From Oscillospiraceae bacterium (GTDB taxonomy: Bacteria > Bacillota > Clostridia > Oscillospirales > Oscillospiraceae): a stretch of 52,806 nt of DNA. Position numbers and translations under genes: made by a program. The notes under the pieces were generated by a model that was given only the letters and a program-made list of their open reading frames with translations, was not told where the DNA came from and ran no database searches. The stretch is taken from contig JABUSQ010000080.1 in the NCBI GenBank assembly GCA_021442665.1, positions 1 through 52,806 on the forward strand, read 5' to 3'. Below, piece after piece: positions 26,961 to 34,580 of the stretch; positions within the stretch are counted from its first letter, which is position 1, and every line of letters starts with the position of its first letter.

Positions 26961-27003
26961 AGTTAAACCGGGAAGAAGATTCTTCCCGGTTTAACTATTT
27001 TTT
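26961..27003. terminator. Terminator between yebC and cotH
   Basis: A 16-bp perfect stem (26961-26976 / 26981-26996) with an AGAT loop is followed on the plus strand by ATTTTTTTC. The T run is the complement of the last lysine codons of the convergent CotH gene, whose stop is at 26995-26997. Confidence 0.88.
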
Positions 27004-29142
27004 CTTAATGACTATTATAAGACCAACTACCAGAATGGCCACTGATACTGCAGTGAGTATTATTGCACTGTCTGAAGAAACAGATGTGTAAGACTCCTTG
27101 TTTTCAATTGCATTATTTGGCTTCTGAGGTATAGAGGAACTGTTTTCGTTCGACTGACCTGAATCCTGATTAAAACCTCCTGAGTTATTATACTCATTTC
27201 CGTTGCTTCCCGGCATAACCGGAGGAGTATCGTTTTGTTTAAACTCTTCGGGTAGCTGAATGCCGCTGCTTTCGGTATCGGGGGTGGCGCCGGTAATGCC
27301 GTCCGCAGACTGATTATCAATGCTTCCATCTACGGGAAGCTTCATACCTTGTGAGTCTTCCCAGGGACCAGTAAACGACATATTTCCTGAAGTGTTAGAG
27401 GAGAAACCGCCGCCTGCTCCGGAATTCATCGTTCCCATGTCGCTGATATTAAGGGAACCTGTATCCACTTTACTGCTATCTCCCTCAAGCTGGCGACTCA
27501 CAGCCTCGGCGCGTAGAGAAACAAAGGAAGCAAGAGCTTCCGCACCTTTTTCAAATTCATCGGAGGTGCAGAACTTTGTTGGATCCTTTTCTACATAAGG
27601 ACGTATAAGCTCTGCTGTGTCATTAATAAGCTTTTCCAGCTCTCCGTCTGAGAAATACAATTCGATGAAATCGGAAAACAACTCATGGTACTGATCTGTA
27701 TATGCTTCATCTGAGAATATCCAGCCCAGCATGGGGCGGTCGTCTGTGCTCCCGCCTGAAACGGGACTGTCAATGGAAGAGTTAACAACCGAGGAAGCCT
27801 GGTTTCCCTGAAATGTTCCGAAAGCAAGATTATAATCCCATGGAATCATGCTGAGAACACCGTCCGACTCGCGTAGATAGTAGTTATGTATCATGCTCCC
27901 GGTGTAGCTGTCGCCGTTACATACAAAATTGTGAACAACGAAATAGCGCATGACTTCATCTGTGTCTACGACATTTTCGATATCCTCGTACCCGCTGAGC
28001 TTTTTCAAAGAGGCAATTAGGCGTTTTTTATCTGCGGAGCTTATATCGGTTTTTGCGTTGTCGAAAATGTTTGCATAGCTGTCGGGATTGTCGTCAATGT
28101 ATTTAAGCTTAACATCGTCACTTCCCATTCCGCTCATTCCGCCGCTCACGCTTGGCATCTCGGTCGCTCCACCCATATTTGGAACCTCAATATTATTTCC
28201 GGGAATCTGGGGCATCTGACCGTCCTGTGAGGGATTGAAATCACCGTCCGGCATCAGACCGCCCTGTGATGGATTGAAGTCACCGCCCGGCATCAGACCG
28301 CCCTGCGAGGGATTGAAATCACCATCCGGCATTTGCGGCATTTGCTCTTTCCCACTGAGAATACCCTGCATATCCTGCGCAGTTTCGCCTATCTGGGATA
28401 TATTGTCTGTAAACTGCTCAGGTAAGGTCTGTTGCTCACCCTGTGGTGTGTTTTCAGTAAAGACGTCACCGAATTCAAGGTCATCCATGCTGAAATCCTT
28501 GCCGTTGCCTCGTCCGCCGCCGAAGCTCATGCTGTCGGGCTTATAAAGCTCACCCGATTCGGAGCCGTAGTTCCTTTCAAGGAAGGAATCCTCTACACCC
28601 TCCACGGCAAGATACAGCCCCCAGTCCTCACCATTTACTGTGATGAAGGAAAAGGAACACAACGGAGCGTCAGCACCGAATTCATTCATCAGAGTGTAGA
28701 CGATATAATCCTTCATCATGGTGTTGTCCTGAATGAGGTTGTTCAGGCACAGCTTGTCAAGACCGTAATAGCTTCTGCCTTCTTCATATTGGTCAAACTC
28801 CAGCTTGAAGCTGTACCTCTGGCTGCCCATAGCCTTGACACTGGACAGGGAAGTGTTACCCTTGGCACGGATACCGATGTTTGAGTATTTTTCACCGTCA
28901 ATGACCGCAGTGCATGCGGAATACTCCTCATTTTCACAGGTCTCGATGAAGCTGTCCCAGTCCTCCATGACGATATCTATCGTGTGGACGGCTGACGTAT
29001 CGAAAAGTCTTGATTCATACCCCATATCGTGACCCGATGCGTCACTTCCAGCTACGCCGAAGCCGATTACCACTGCGGTCAGCACAAGAACCACTGCTAT
29101 GACGGCAACGCATATTTTATCAAAGTGCCTGCTCGTTGACAT
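26995..29142 (-). CDS. Membrane-anchored CotH kinase family protein
   Basis: A CotH-type atypical protein kinase; Bacillus CotH phosphorylates spore-coat proteins, and secreted homologues are widespread. The 715 residues have an N-terminal membrane segment (about 12-33, VAVIAVVLVLTAVVIGFGVA), an extracytoplasmic CotH domain with 'IGIRAKGNTS', 'YSFKLEFDQ', 'LCLNNLIQDNTMMKDYI' and the metal-binding 'MIPWDYNLAFGTF', a Gly/Pro/Asn/Ser-rich tail, and a second membrane segment at the very end followed by KKK. Three 13-residue repeats interrupt the kinase region. The ATG at 29142 has GAGGAGG. It is last in an operon with the DUF4956 and VTC genes. Confidence 0.88.
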   Translation of the reverse strand: MSTSRHFDKICVAVIAVVLVLTAVVIGFGVAGSDASGHDMGYESRLFDTSAVHTIDIVMEDWDSFIETCENEEYSACTAVIDGEKYSNIGIRAKGNTSLSSVKAMGSQRYSFKLEFDQYEEGRSYYGLDKLCLNNLIQDNTMMKDYIVYTLMNEFGADAPLCSFSFITVNGEDWGLYLAVEGVEDSFLERNYGSESGELYKPDSMSFGGGRGNGKDFSMDDLEFGDVFTENTPQGEQQTLPEQFTDNISQIGETAQDMQGILSGKEQMPQMPDGDFNPSQGGLMPGGDFNPSQGGLMPDGDFNPSQDGQMPQIPGNNIEVPNMGGATEMPSVSGGMSGMGSDDVKLKYIDDNPDSYANIFDNAKTDISSADKKRLIASLKKLSGYEDIENVVDTDEVMRYFVVHNFVCNGDSYTGSMIHNYYLRESDGVLSMIPWDYNLAFGTFQGNQASSVVNSSIDSPVSGGSTDDRPMLGWIFSDEAYTDQYHELFSDFIELYFSDGELEKLINDTAELIRPYVEKDPTKFCTSDEFEKGAEALASFVSLRAEAVSRQLEGDSSKVDTGSLNISDMGTMNSGAGGGFSSNTSGNMSFTGPWEDSQGMKLPVDGSIDNQSADGITGATPDTESSGIQLPEEFKQNDTPPVMPGSNGNEYNNSGGFNQDSGQSNENSSSIPQKPNNAIENKESYTSVSSDSAIILTAVSVAILVVGLIIVIKKK
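28211..28327. repeat. Three tandem 39-bp repeats inside the CotH gene
   Basis: Three head-to-tail 39-bp units (28211-28249, 28250-28288, 28289-28327) are about 90% identical. Each codes for 13 residues of the type MPxGDFNPSQGG. They are in frame, so copy-number change by slippage would lengthen or shorten the protein without breaking it. Confidence 0.9.
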
Positions 29143-29153
29143 ACCGAGCCTCC

Positions 29154-29825
29154 TCAACCCATGTATTCGCCGCTGTAGCTGACAAGATTTGCACTGCATA
29201 CACCCTTTAAATCTGCAAGAGCGTTTATAAAGTCGGTATTGTCGTTTTTAAGACGTATTTCCATGTTCAGCTCCACAAGGCCGCGCTGAGCGGATTTGCT
29301 TTTAATTACACAGCGTTCTACCTTGCTCTTGAGAAAATTCACTGCCTGAGTCTCAGACTCATGATCAATGCAGGACAGCACAATGATATAGGGGTTTTTA
29401 TGAGATTTGCGGTTAACAAAAAACAGAAGCACAAGCCCGATGACCACGCTGCCGATAACTGCAAGGGGAATGATACCTGCCGCAAGAACGATACCCACGG
29501 CAATGGACCAGAAGAGGAAGGCTATGTCCAGCGGCTCCTTAATTGCTGCGCGGAATCGTACGATGGAAAGAGCGCCGACCATTCCGAGAGACAGCACGAT
29601 ATTTGAGGTGACGGCAAGTATAACCTGAGAGGTTATCATTGTGAGCGCCAGAAGGGTAACGCCAAAAGATGATGAATACATTACTCCCTGATAGGTCTTT
29701 TTATAAACGAAAAATATGAAGAGCCCTATACCGAATGCGAGAGCAAGGGTCAGTAGCATATCTGTAAGGCTTACCGCGGTAACATTGTCAATAAAGTCGG
29801 ATTTGAAAATATCATTGAAGTTCAT
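29154..29825 (-). CDS. DUF4956 membrane protein
   Basis: A 223-residue protein matching the DUF4956 family. The N-terminal half holds about four membrane segments (roughly 21-42, 52-72, 76-95 and 104-137) with the conserved 'GMVGALSIVRFRAAIKEPLDIAFLFW' stretch, and the C-terminal half (about 145-223) is a soluble ACT-like domain ('YIIVLSCIDHESETQAV'). Its function is not established. It lies between the VTC and CotH genes; this trio recurs in many bacteria, which suggests the membrane protein links cytosolic polymer synthesis to the outside kinase. The spacing to cotH is 11 bases. Confidence 0.87.
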   Translation of the reverse strand: MNFNDIFKSDFIDNVTAVSLTDMLLTLALAFGIGLFIFFVYKKTYQGVMYSSSFGVTLLALTMITSQVILAVTSNIVLSLGMVGALSIVRFRAAIKEPLDIAFLFWSIAVGIVLAAGIIPLAVIGSVVIGLVLLFFVNRKSHKNPYIIVLSCIDHESETQAVNFLKSKVERCVIKSKSAQRGLVELNMEIRLKNDNTDFINALADLKGVCSANLVSYSGEYMG

Positions 29826-29846
29826 GGTTTTGTCTCCTTTTAAAAA

Positions 29847-30518
29847 TTAACCGTATATACGGCATTGTGCGTACTTTGAAAATGCGGAAACTCTTCTTCC
29901 GGGTATGGCGACGGCGTCTCTTATGACGTCCGGCAGAAATTCATCCCACTTAATCTCAAGAATTATAGGTGAATCTCCCGCGGGTACGGTCAGAACCTGA
30001 GGGTCAAGAAAATCCCTACGGCTGCAGCCTGTGCGGATGTTGTAATCCAGAGTTATACGGACATTGCCTGCCGGATAAGTGAAGGCCTCTCTGGTGTAGT
30101 CAACTATGGTTTTCGGCGCAAGCAGCTGCGTCTGCATTTTCGAGTAAAGCTCCATGCAGAGAGGCCTACCGCTTTTCGGCATCCAGCTGATGTCTCCGTA
30201 GATTAGTTTTCTGACCTCTTCTGCGGATACAGAACATCGCTGTTTTAGGCAGAGCCCGTTGATTTTACTTTTCTTTTCAAGAAAAATCACAGAACTGTCA
30301 CCGTCATAGTACCGTAGCCGAAATTTTTCACGGATATTGACACCATTTATCTTCTCACGCAGTGCTTTATCATCAGGTGTATCAAAATAAAGGCTTTTTA
30401 CCGAATAGCTGCCCTTTAAAGAATGCTCGTCTCTGTTCATTATTGCAGAAAGCCGCATTCTAAGCGTCAGCATATCGGCGTAATTGATTTCCTGCTTACA
30501 TTCGTGGCGATACTTCAA
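29847..30518 (-). CDS. VTC-domain polyphosphate polymerase-type protein
   Basis: A 223-residue protein made almost wholly of a VTC domain, the tunnel-shaped catalytic domain that makes polyphosphate from ATP in yeast Vtc4. The start 'YRHECKQEIN' matches the RxExK-type entry motif; further basic tunnel strands are 'VKSLYFDTPDD', 'FRLRYYDGD', 'FLEKKSKINGLCLKQR' and 'IILEIKWDEFLPD' with the conserved acidic residue. No membrane segment. It is the first gene of the operon with DUF4956 and CotH; AGGAG precedes the ATG. Enzymatic activity is inferred from the fold only. Confidence 0.87.
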   Translation of the reverse strand: MKYRHECKQEINYADMLTLRMRLSAIMNRDEHSLKGSYSVKSLYFDTPDDKALREKINGVNIREKFRLRYYDGDSSVIFLEKKSKINGLCLKQRCSVSAEEVRKLIYGDISWMPKSGRPLCMELYSKMQTQLLAPKTIVDYTREAFTYPAGNVRITLDYNIRTGCSRRDFLDPQVLTVPAGDSPIILEIKWDEFLPDVIRDAVAIPGRRVSAFSKYAQCRIYG

Positions 30519-30549
30519 TTTGCTTCTCCTTTCTGCGGTTTATGAAACA

Positions 30550-30583
30550 ATTATACAGCAGTATTCTTAAATGAACTTTAAAC
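30550..30583 (-). promoter_or_regulatory. Promoter of the VTC-DUF4956-CotH operon with activator-type direct repeat
   Basis: Minus strand: a perfect TATAAT (complement of 30550-30555) without a recognisable -35 box. Instead, two TTTAA elements start 27 and 16 bases before the -10, with TTC between them. The promoter of the adjacent response-regulator gene has the same arrangement, so an OmpR-type activator probably binds here. Confidence 0.6.
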
Positions 30584-30599
30584 TCGAAGAGAAAAAAAT

Positions 30600-30623
30600 A
30601 ATCGGCAGGAAACCCTGCCGATT
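30600..30623 (-). terminator. Terminator of the two-component system transcript
   Basis: AATCGGCAGG (30600-30609) pairs with CCTGCCGATT (30614-30623); on the minus strand the stem is followed by ATTTTTTTC. It lies just after the kinase gene's stop and separates it from the VTC operon. Confidence 0.85.
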
Positions 30624-30631
30624 GTTTATGA

Positions 30632-31873
30632 TTACATCGGGAATGTTGCCGTTATGATAAGATCCGAGCCCTTTTCGGTCCGTGCGCATATTTCCCCCCC
30701 ATGTGCCTCCGCAATTGCGTTTGCAATGGAAAGGCCAATACCGTATCCCCCGGTGGAGGAACTACGGGATGAGTCTGCACGGTAGAAGCGCTCAAAAAGC
30801 CGTGATATTTTTTCCTCGTTAACCGGATCCGCTGTGGTGTTGTAAACGGAGAAAATAAGTGATTTTTTCTGAACACCGAGAAAAACTGAAATGCTTCCCC
30901 CGTTGGGGGAATATTTCATGGCGTTATCCAGAAGAATAGAGGCAAGCTGTCTCACAGCACCCGGCGAACCGTTAAAGGACAGTCCCTGCTGTATACTCAA
31001 GGAATATTCCTTATTTTGTGCTTCTGCGACAGCCTTAAAGGACGCCGCTGCCTCAAAAATAAGGTCGGATACCGGGAACTCAACCTTTTGCAGATTACCT
31101 TCGGTCTCTTCCATTTTTGCCAGATAGATAAGATCGTTTGTAAGGGAAGCAAGTCTTTTCGTCTGCCTGCGTATCTCACCGAGATTTTCGTTTCCGTCAT
31201 CATCAAGCAGGTCGAGATTTGCACCTATTATCGTAAGAGGAGTTTTTATCTCATGACCCGCATCGGTGATAAATCGCTTCTGCTTTGCGTAACTCTCAGC
31301 AATTGGGCGCACTATCCGACCGGCGACGAATATAAACAACAGAAACACAATTACACAGCCGAGCAGCCCCATGGCTATGCTGACCCACATGAAGCTGCGA
31401 AAAGTGTCAAGCTTTCTTCCGCAATCAAGAAATGCAATGCGTGTGACCCTGCCGTCATCGGTTTTTGCATAACGGAAGTCACCTATAAATCCACGCTGAG
31501 AGTTTTTTTCCAACGCCTTCCGAGTATATTCCGCTGCTGACTCAACACTGACGGAGACTATTCTATCCACATCAGTTTCAATGAACCCACCGTCATCTGA
31601 AACCATTGCGGTAAAGAATCTTGACTCATAGGGCACCTCCGGAGACATTCCGGTGGGGATGAAGGAGTCAATCGGGTTGTCAGGCTTGTCTATCTGCTTT
31701 CCACCGTCAAAGAATGGGGCGTTGGGCTGAGAGATAACATCAATAGTAGCGTCTGCCTCTCTGACTACGGATGAATAATTGACGACATTCATAATACCCA
31801 CAAGCAGAGTCATGAGCAGAATTGTGGACGCGGTTGCAAGAATAATGAATTTGCGTTTAAGCTTACTTACCAT
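30632..31873 (-). CDS. Sensor histidine kinase
   Basis: A 413-residue membrane kinase partnered with the response regulator just upstream. Two membrane segments (about 9-32 and 161-185) flank an outward sensor domain of about 125 residues with no recognised fold. The dimerisation domain has the H-box 'FITDAGHEIKTPLTII' (His207), and the ATPase domain shows N-box 'LLDNAMKYSPNGG', 'RFYRADSSRSSSTGGYGIGLSIA' G-boxes. It is the PhoR/VanS-like HisKA type. I chose the ATG at 31873 because GGAGG lies 6 bases upstream; it overlaps the regulator gene by 11 bases. Confidence 0.93.
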   Translation of the reverse strand: MVSKLKRKFIILATASTILLMTLLVGIMNVVNYSSVVREADATIDVISQPNAPFFDGGKQIDKPDNPIDSFIPTGMSPEVPYESRFFTAMVSDDGGFIETDVDRIVSVSVESAAEYTRKALEKNSQRGFIGDFRYAKTDDGRVTRIAFLDCGRKLDTFRSFMWVSIAMGLLGCVIVFLLFIFVAGRIVRPIAESYAKQKRFITDAGHEIKTPLTIIGANLDLLDDDGNENLGEIRRQTKRLASLTNDLIYLAKMEETEGNLQKVEFPVSDLIFEAAASFKAVAEAQNKEYSLSIQQGLSFNGSPGAVRQLASILLDNAMKYSPNGGSISVFLGVQKKSLIFSVYNTTADPVNEEKISRLFERFYRADSSRSSSTGGYGIGLSIANAIAEAHGGEICARTEKGSDLIITATFPM

Positions 31874-32540
31874 TGGCTTCCTCCAGAGAATAGCCCGCAT
31901 TGCGGGAGGCTCTTATCTCTACGCTTGCACCTAAAGCCGACAGCTTTTTACGCAGATAGGAGATATAGACCCATACGACATTTATCTCAGACTCTGATTC
32001 GTAGCCCCAGATTTTTTCAAAGAGCCTCTCTGCGGAAATAAGGCAACGGGGATAAGACAAAAACAGCTCCATCATCTGATACTCCTTATTGGCCAGGCGG
32101 AAGCTGCCGGAAGGAGATGATAGCTCAAAGCTTGCTCTATCAAGACTGATGTTTCCCATACGGAGTTTGCTGTCAGACTCCGTCCTCGTTCTGGTTACGG
32201 CTCTGATACGGGCAAGGAGCTCCCTTGTGTCAAAGGGCTTCGCAAGATAATCATTTGCGCCGCTGTCGAGTCCGAGAACTTTATCCTCCACCTCAGATTT
32301 TGCCGTAAGCATGAGCACGGGAAGCTGATTGCCCTCTGAGCGAAGCTTACGCAAAACGCTTATTCCGTCCATTTTTGGCATCATGATATCCAGTACAGCA
32401 ACATCATAATTGCCGTTCTCAATATAGCTCAGAGCCTCTGCACCGTCATACACAGCGTCTACTGAAAAATTATTCTTTTCGAAAATCTTTACAAGTGCCT
32501 TCGCAAGAGATTTTTCATCCTCTGCAAGTAAAATACGCAT
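31863..32540 (-). CDS. OmpR/PhoB-family response regulator
   Basis: A 225-residue DNA-binding regulator. The receiver domain (1 to about 117) starts 'MRILLAEDEKSLAKAL', with phospho-acceptor Asp51 in 'VAVLDIMMPKMDG' and Lys in 'YLAKPFDTREL'; the C-terminal winged helix (about 125-225) includes 'FELSSPSGSFRLANKEYQMM' and 'INVVWVYISYLRKKL'. The ATG at 32540 follows GGTGAT. It is cotranscribed with the kinase gene. Direct repeats at its own promoter and at the VTC promoter are the likely binding sites. Confidence 0.94.
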   Translation of the reverse strand: MRILLAEDEKSLAKALVKIFEKNNFSVDAVYDGAEALSYIENGNYDVAVLDIMMPKMDGISVLRKLRSEGNQLPVLMLTAKSEVEDKVLGLDSGANDYLAKPFDTRELLARIRAVTRTRTESDSKLRMGNISLDRASFELSSPSGSFRLANKEYQMMELFLSYPRCLISAERLFEKIWGYESESEINVVWVYISYLRKKLSALGASVEIRASRNAGYSLEEANGK

Positions 32541-32562
32541 AATTATCACCACACTGCTGTAC

Positions 32563-32594
32563 ATTATACGGAATGAACATTAAACGAAGTTAAA
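32563..32594 (-). promoter_or_regulatory. Promoter of the two-component system with direct repeats
   Basis: Minus strand: TATAAT (complement of 32563-32568) with TTTAA elements starting 26 and 16 bases upstream (complements of 32590-32594 and 32580-32584) and TTC between them. No -35 consensus. Aligned on the -10, it matches the VTC promoter at 13 of the 17 positions from -28 to -12, so autoactivation is likely. Confidence 0.6.
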
Positions 32595-32630
32595 ATAAGC
32601 TTAGCACGTTTTATAATCGCATACAAGAAA

Positions 32631-32660
32631 AAACGGTGCAGTTTGTTAACTGCACCGTTT
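32631..32660 (-). terminator. Terminator of the DUF3048 gene
   Basis: AAACGGTGCAGTT (32631-32643) pairs perfectly with AACTGCACCGTTT (32648-32660). On the minus strand it is followed by TTTTTTC. Confidence 0.88.
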
Positions 32661-32672
32661 CGGTACGTTATG

Positions 32673-33779
32673 TCAGACGTTCCACTCTACGCCCTTAAAG
32701 CTTTCAAAGTCAGCGATGGCGATATAGGTTTTTCCGACACCAAGGGAGAGGGGAGTACCGTCGGTGAGATAGTAGTGGAAGGTGTCACTGCGGTCTGCGC
32801 GCTCCCATTTTATCTCAACATACTTTCCGCCGCAGCAGAAGAAGCCGTTGCCGGAGCCGGTAACCTCCATCTCCTGACGACCGTAGCTGTCAATAGTCTT
32901 GGTGGAGACGTCAAGGATGATGACATTCTTGAAGTCAATGGAAACATCGTCTGCTGTGCTTCCGGTTTCCACGTCGTCAATGTATTCCTTGTCGCTCATG
33001 AACAGGTTGTAGCAGTCCTTGGAAGAGCTGTACTTAAGGACGGAGGAGTACCATCCGCTGAAGTATACTCTGAAGCTCTGAGCGTCCTTGGTGCACTGAG
33101 AAGCGGCGTCTGCCTTGAAGGTGAGTCCGTAGGTGGTATCAAAACCGTCTGCGTGATTCATATTGTAATTTGCCTTGGCAAACTCTGCGAGCTTTGCGCC
33201 GCTTGCAAAAAGGGTGTGCTCAATATTCACACCGCTGTACTTGCGGTTTGTGTCACGGTAGTAGCTGCTTGCCTCACCGTTTCTGTAGCCTCTGACGCCG
33301 TCAATGTTGTTAATTCCGAGGGTCTTGATGTCGGAGTAACCCTCCTCGCTGCCGCCCGCGTGAACGTAAATTGCATCGTAGGACTGAGCAAGGCTGAGAT
33401 AGTAGGGACGGCAACTTCTGATAGAGCCCAGGGTGATACCGTCAATGTCGTTAAACACCGCCATGAGTCTGGTGATGCCGCCTTCAACAACAGCCTCGTA
33501 CACGATGCCCGCCTTGGAAAGCCCTGCGCAGGGACGTGCATCGGGATGGTTGTTAATCATTACGCAGTAGGGACGACTACCGCTTATATCCTCGCTTATT
33601 GTTTCCCCGGTAAGGGGGTCTGTAATCACTGTCTCAATAATATCGGGCTTCTTGATGCCGCCGTCGTCAACATCGGGAGGAGCACCGTTACCGCCATCAT
33701 CCTCGTCAGAGCTGCCGCACCCCACAAAGAGGAAGCAGCACATCAGGACTGCAAGCAGAAGCGCAATAGTTTTTTTCAT
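32673..33779 (-). CDS. DUF3048 (YerB-like) lipoprotein
   Basis: A 368-residue exported lipoprotein of the DUF3048 family, whose function is not known. The signal peptide is MKKTIALLLAVLMCCFLFVG with a lipobox ending at Cys21 ('LFVGCGSS'). A short acidic Gly-rich linker follows, then the conserved 'PYCVMINNHPDARPCAGLSKAGIVYE' start of the domain, 'EGGITRLMAVFND', 'GSIRSCRPYYLSLAQSYDAIYVHAGGS' and the C-terminal half ('YYLTDGTPLSLGVGKTYIAI'). It has a divergent promoter shared with ywlG and its own terminator. Confidence 0.9.
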   Translation of the reverse strand: MKKTIALLLAVLMCCFLFVGCGSSDEDDGGNGAPPDVDDGGIKKPDIIETVITDPLTGETISEDISGSRPYCVMINNHPDARPCAGLSKAGIVYEAVVEGGITRLMAVFNDIDGITLGSIRSCRPYYLSLAQSYDAIYVHAGGSEEGYSDIKTLGINNIDGVRGYRNGEASSYYRDTNRKYSGVNIEHTLFASGAKLAEFAKANYNMNHADGFDTTYGLTFKADAASQCTKDAQSFRVYFSGWYSSVLKYSSSKDCYNLFMSDKEYIDDVETGSTADDVSIDFKNVIILDVSTKTIDSYGRQEMEVTGSGNGFFCCGGKYVEIKWERADRSDTFHYYLTDGTPLSLGVGKTYIAIADFESFKGVEWNV

Positions 33780-33813
33780 GTCGTATTACCTCACAATCGG
33801 TAGATTTAAATAT

Positions 33814-33864
33814 ATAATACTACACAAGCGGCGTGTTGTCAAATTGAAGCTGATGTGGTAAAAT
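33814..33864. promoter_or_regulatory. Divergent promoter pair sharing one -35 element
   Basis: The heptamer TTGTCAA (33836-33842) reads as TTGTCA on the plus strand and TTGACA on the minus strand. Plus: 17 bases then TAAAAT (33859-33864), toward ywlG. Minus: 17 bases then TATTAT (complement of 33814-33819), toward the DUF3048 gene. Only one polymerase could occupy the element at a time. Confidence 0.65.
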
Positions 33865-33882
33865 GTAAACGGAGATGATTAC

Positions 33883-34425
33883 ATGTACGAATTAATTAAA
33901 AAAGAAGCTGCCGCCGCAATAACTGAGCTAATAAACGGCAGTAAACTGAAAAAAGGCGATATTATCGTTGTTGGCTGCTCCTCCAGTGAAATTCTCGGCA
34001 GCAGAATAGGCAAGGGTTCATCACCGGAAACGGGTAGAGCAGTAGTAGATGCCATACTGCCGGTTATAACGGAAAACGGGCTTTATCTTGCCGCACAATG
34101 CTGTGAGCATCTAAACAGAGCCCTTGTGCTTGAGCGTGAGGCTGCCGAACGGCATATGTACGATGAGGTATGCGTTAGACCCATGCCCAAGGCGGGCGGT
34201 TCCTTTGCCACCGCCGCTTATGAGAGTATGTCCGATCCCGTTGTTGTGGAGTTTGTCCGTGCGTCTGCCGGACTTGATATCGGAAATACACTTATCGGAA
34301 TGCACCTGAAGCATGTCGCTGTACCTCTGAGGCTTGAAACCAAAAAAATAGGCGAGGCGCATTTAAATGCGGCATATACCAGACCTAAGCTCATCGGTGG
34401 GATAAGAGCCCATTATCCTGAATAA
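33883..34425 (+). CDS. ywlG: YwlG-type UPF0340/DUF436 protein (TIGR01440)
   Basis: A conserved 180-residue Firmicutes protein of unknown function. 'GDIIVVGCSSSEILGSRIGKGSS', 'GLYLAAQCCEHLNRALVLE', 'AGGSFATAAYE' and 'IGMHLKHVAVPLR' are the family blocks, with the conserved cysteines and histidines 'QCCEHLNR' as a possible active or metal site. In other Firmicutes it neighbours glyA or rpiB; here it stands alone. ACGGAGATG precedes the ATG. It is soluble. Confidence 0.9.
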   Translation: MYELIKKEAAAAITELINGSKLKKGDIIVVGCSSSEILGSRIGKGSSPETGRAVVDAILPVITENGLYLAAQCCEHLNRALVLEREAAERHMYDEVCVRPMPKAGGSFATAAYESMSDPVVVEFVRASAGLDIGNTLIGMHLKHVAVPLRLETKKIGEAHLNAAYTRPKLIGGIRAHYPE

Positions 34426-34452
34426 AAAAAGACGGCTGAACCGTCTTTTTTT
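34424..34452 (+). terminator. Terminator after ywlG
   Basis: AAAAAAAGACGG (34424-34435) and CCGTCTTTTTTT (34441-34452), loop CTGAA. The A-rich arm overlaps the stop codon of ywlG. Confidence 0.9.
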
Positions 34453-34520
34453 ACTGCCTTATGCAGTATTATAATCATATAATCAGGAGAAGCTTGCATT
34501 AATTCAGATGAAAATATACA

Positions 34521-34549
34521 TTGAATTTATAAGGCTTTTAAATTATAAT
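34521..34549 (+). promoter_or_regulatory. Promoter for the spoIID-like gene, queA and perhaps tgt
   Basis: TTGAAT (34521-34526), 17 bases, perfect TATAAT (34544-34549), 31 bases before the ATG of the spoIID-like gene. Confidence 0.7.
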
Positions 34550-34580
34550 GTAGTAAACATAACATGCAAGGTGGGTATTT

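Noticed and set aside
28211-28327. CRISPR-like regular repeats
   Set aside because: The units are contiguous without spacers and lie in frame in a protein gene. No cas genes are present.
28432-28884. 150-codon plus-strand open frame opposite the CotH gene
   Set aside because: Overlaps the conserved CotH domain in antisense and has no homology-like features.
32643-33803. Long plus-strand open frame (386 codons) opposite the DUF3048 gene
   Set aside because: The minus-strand gene has a signal peptide, lipobox and family motifs. The plus frame is valine/alanine-rich without recognisable domains and mirrors the codon bias of the true gene.
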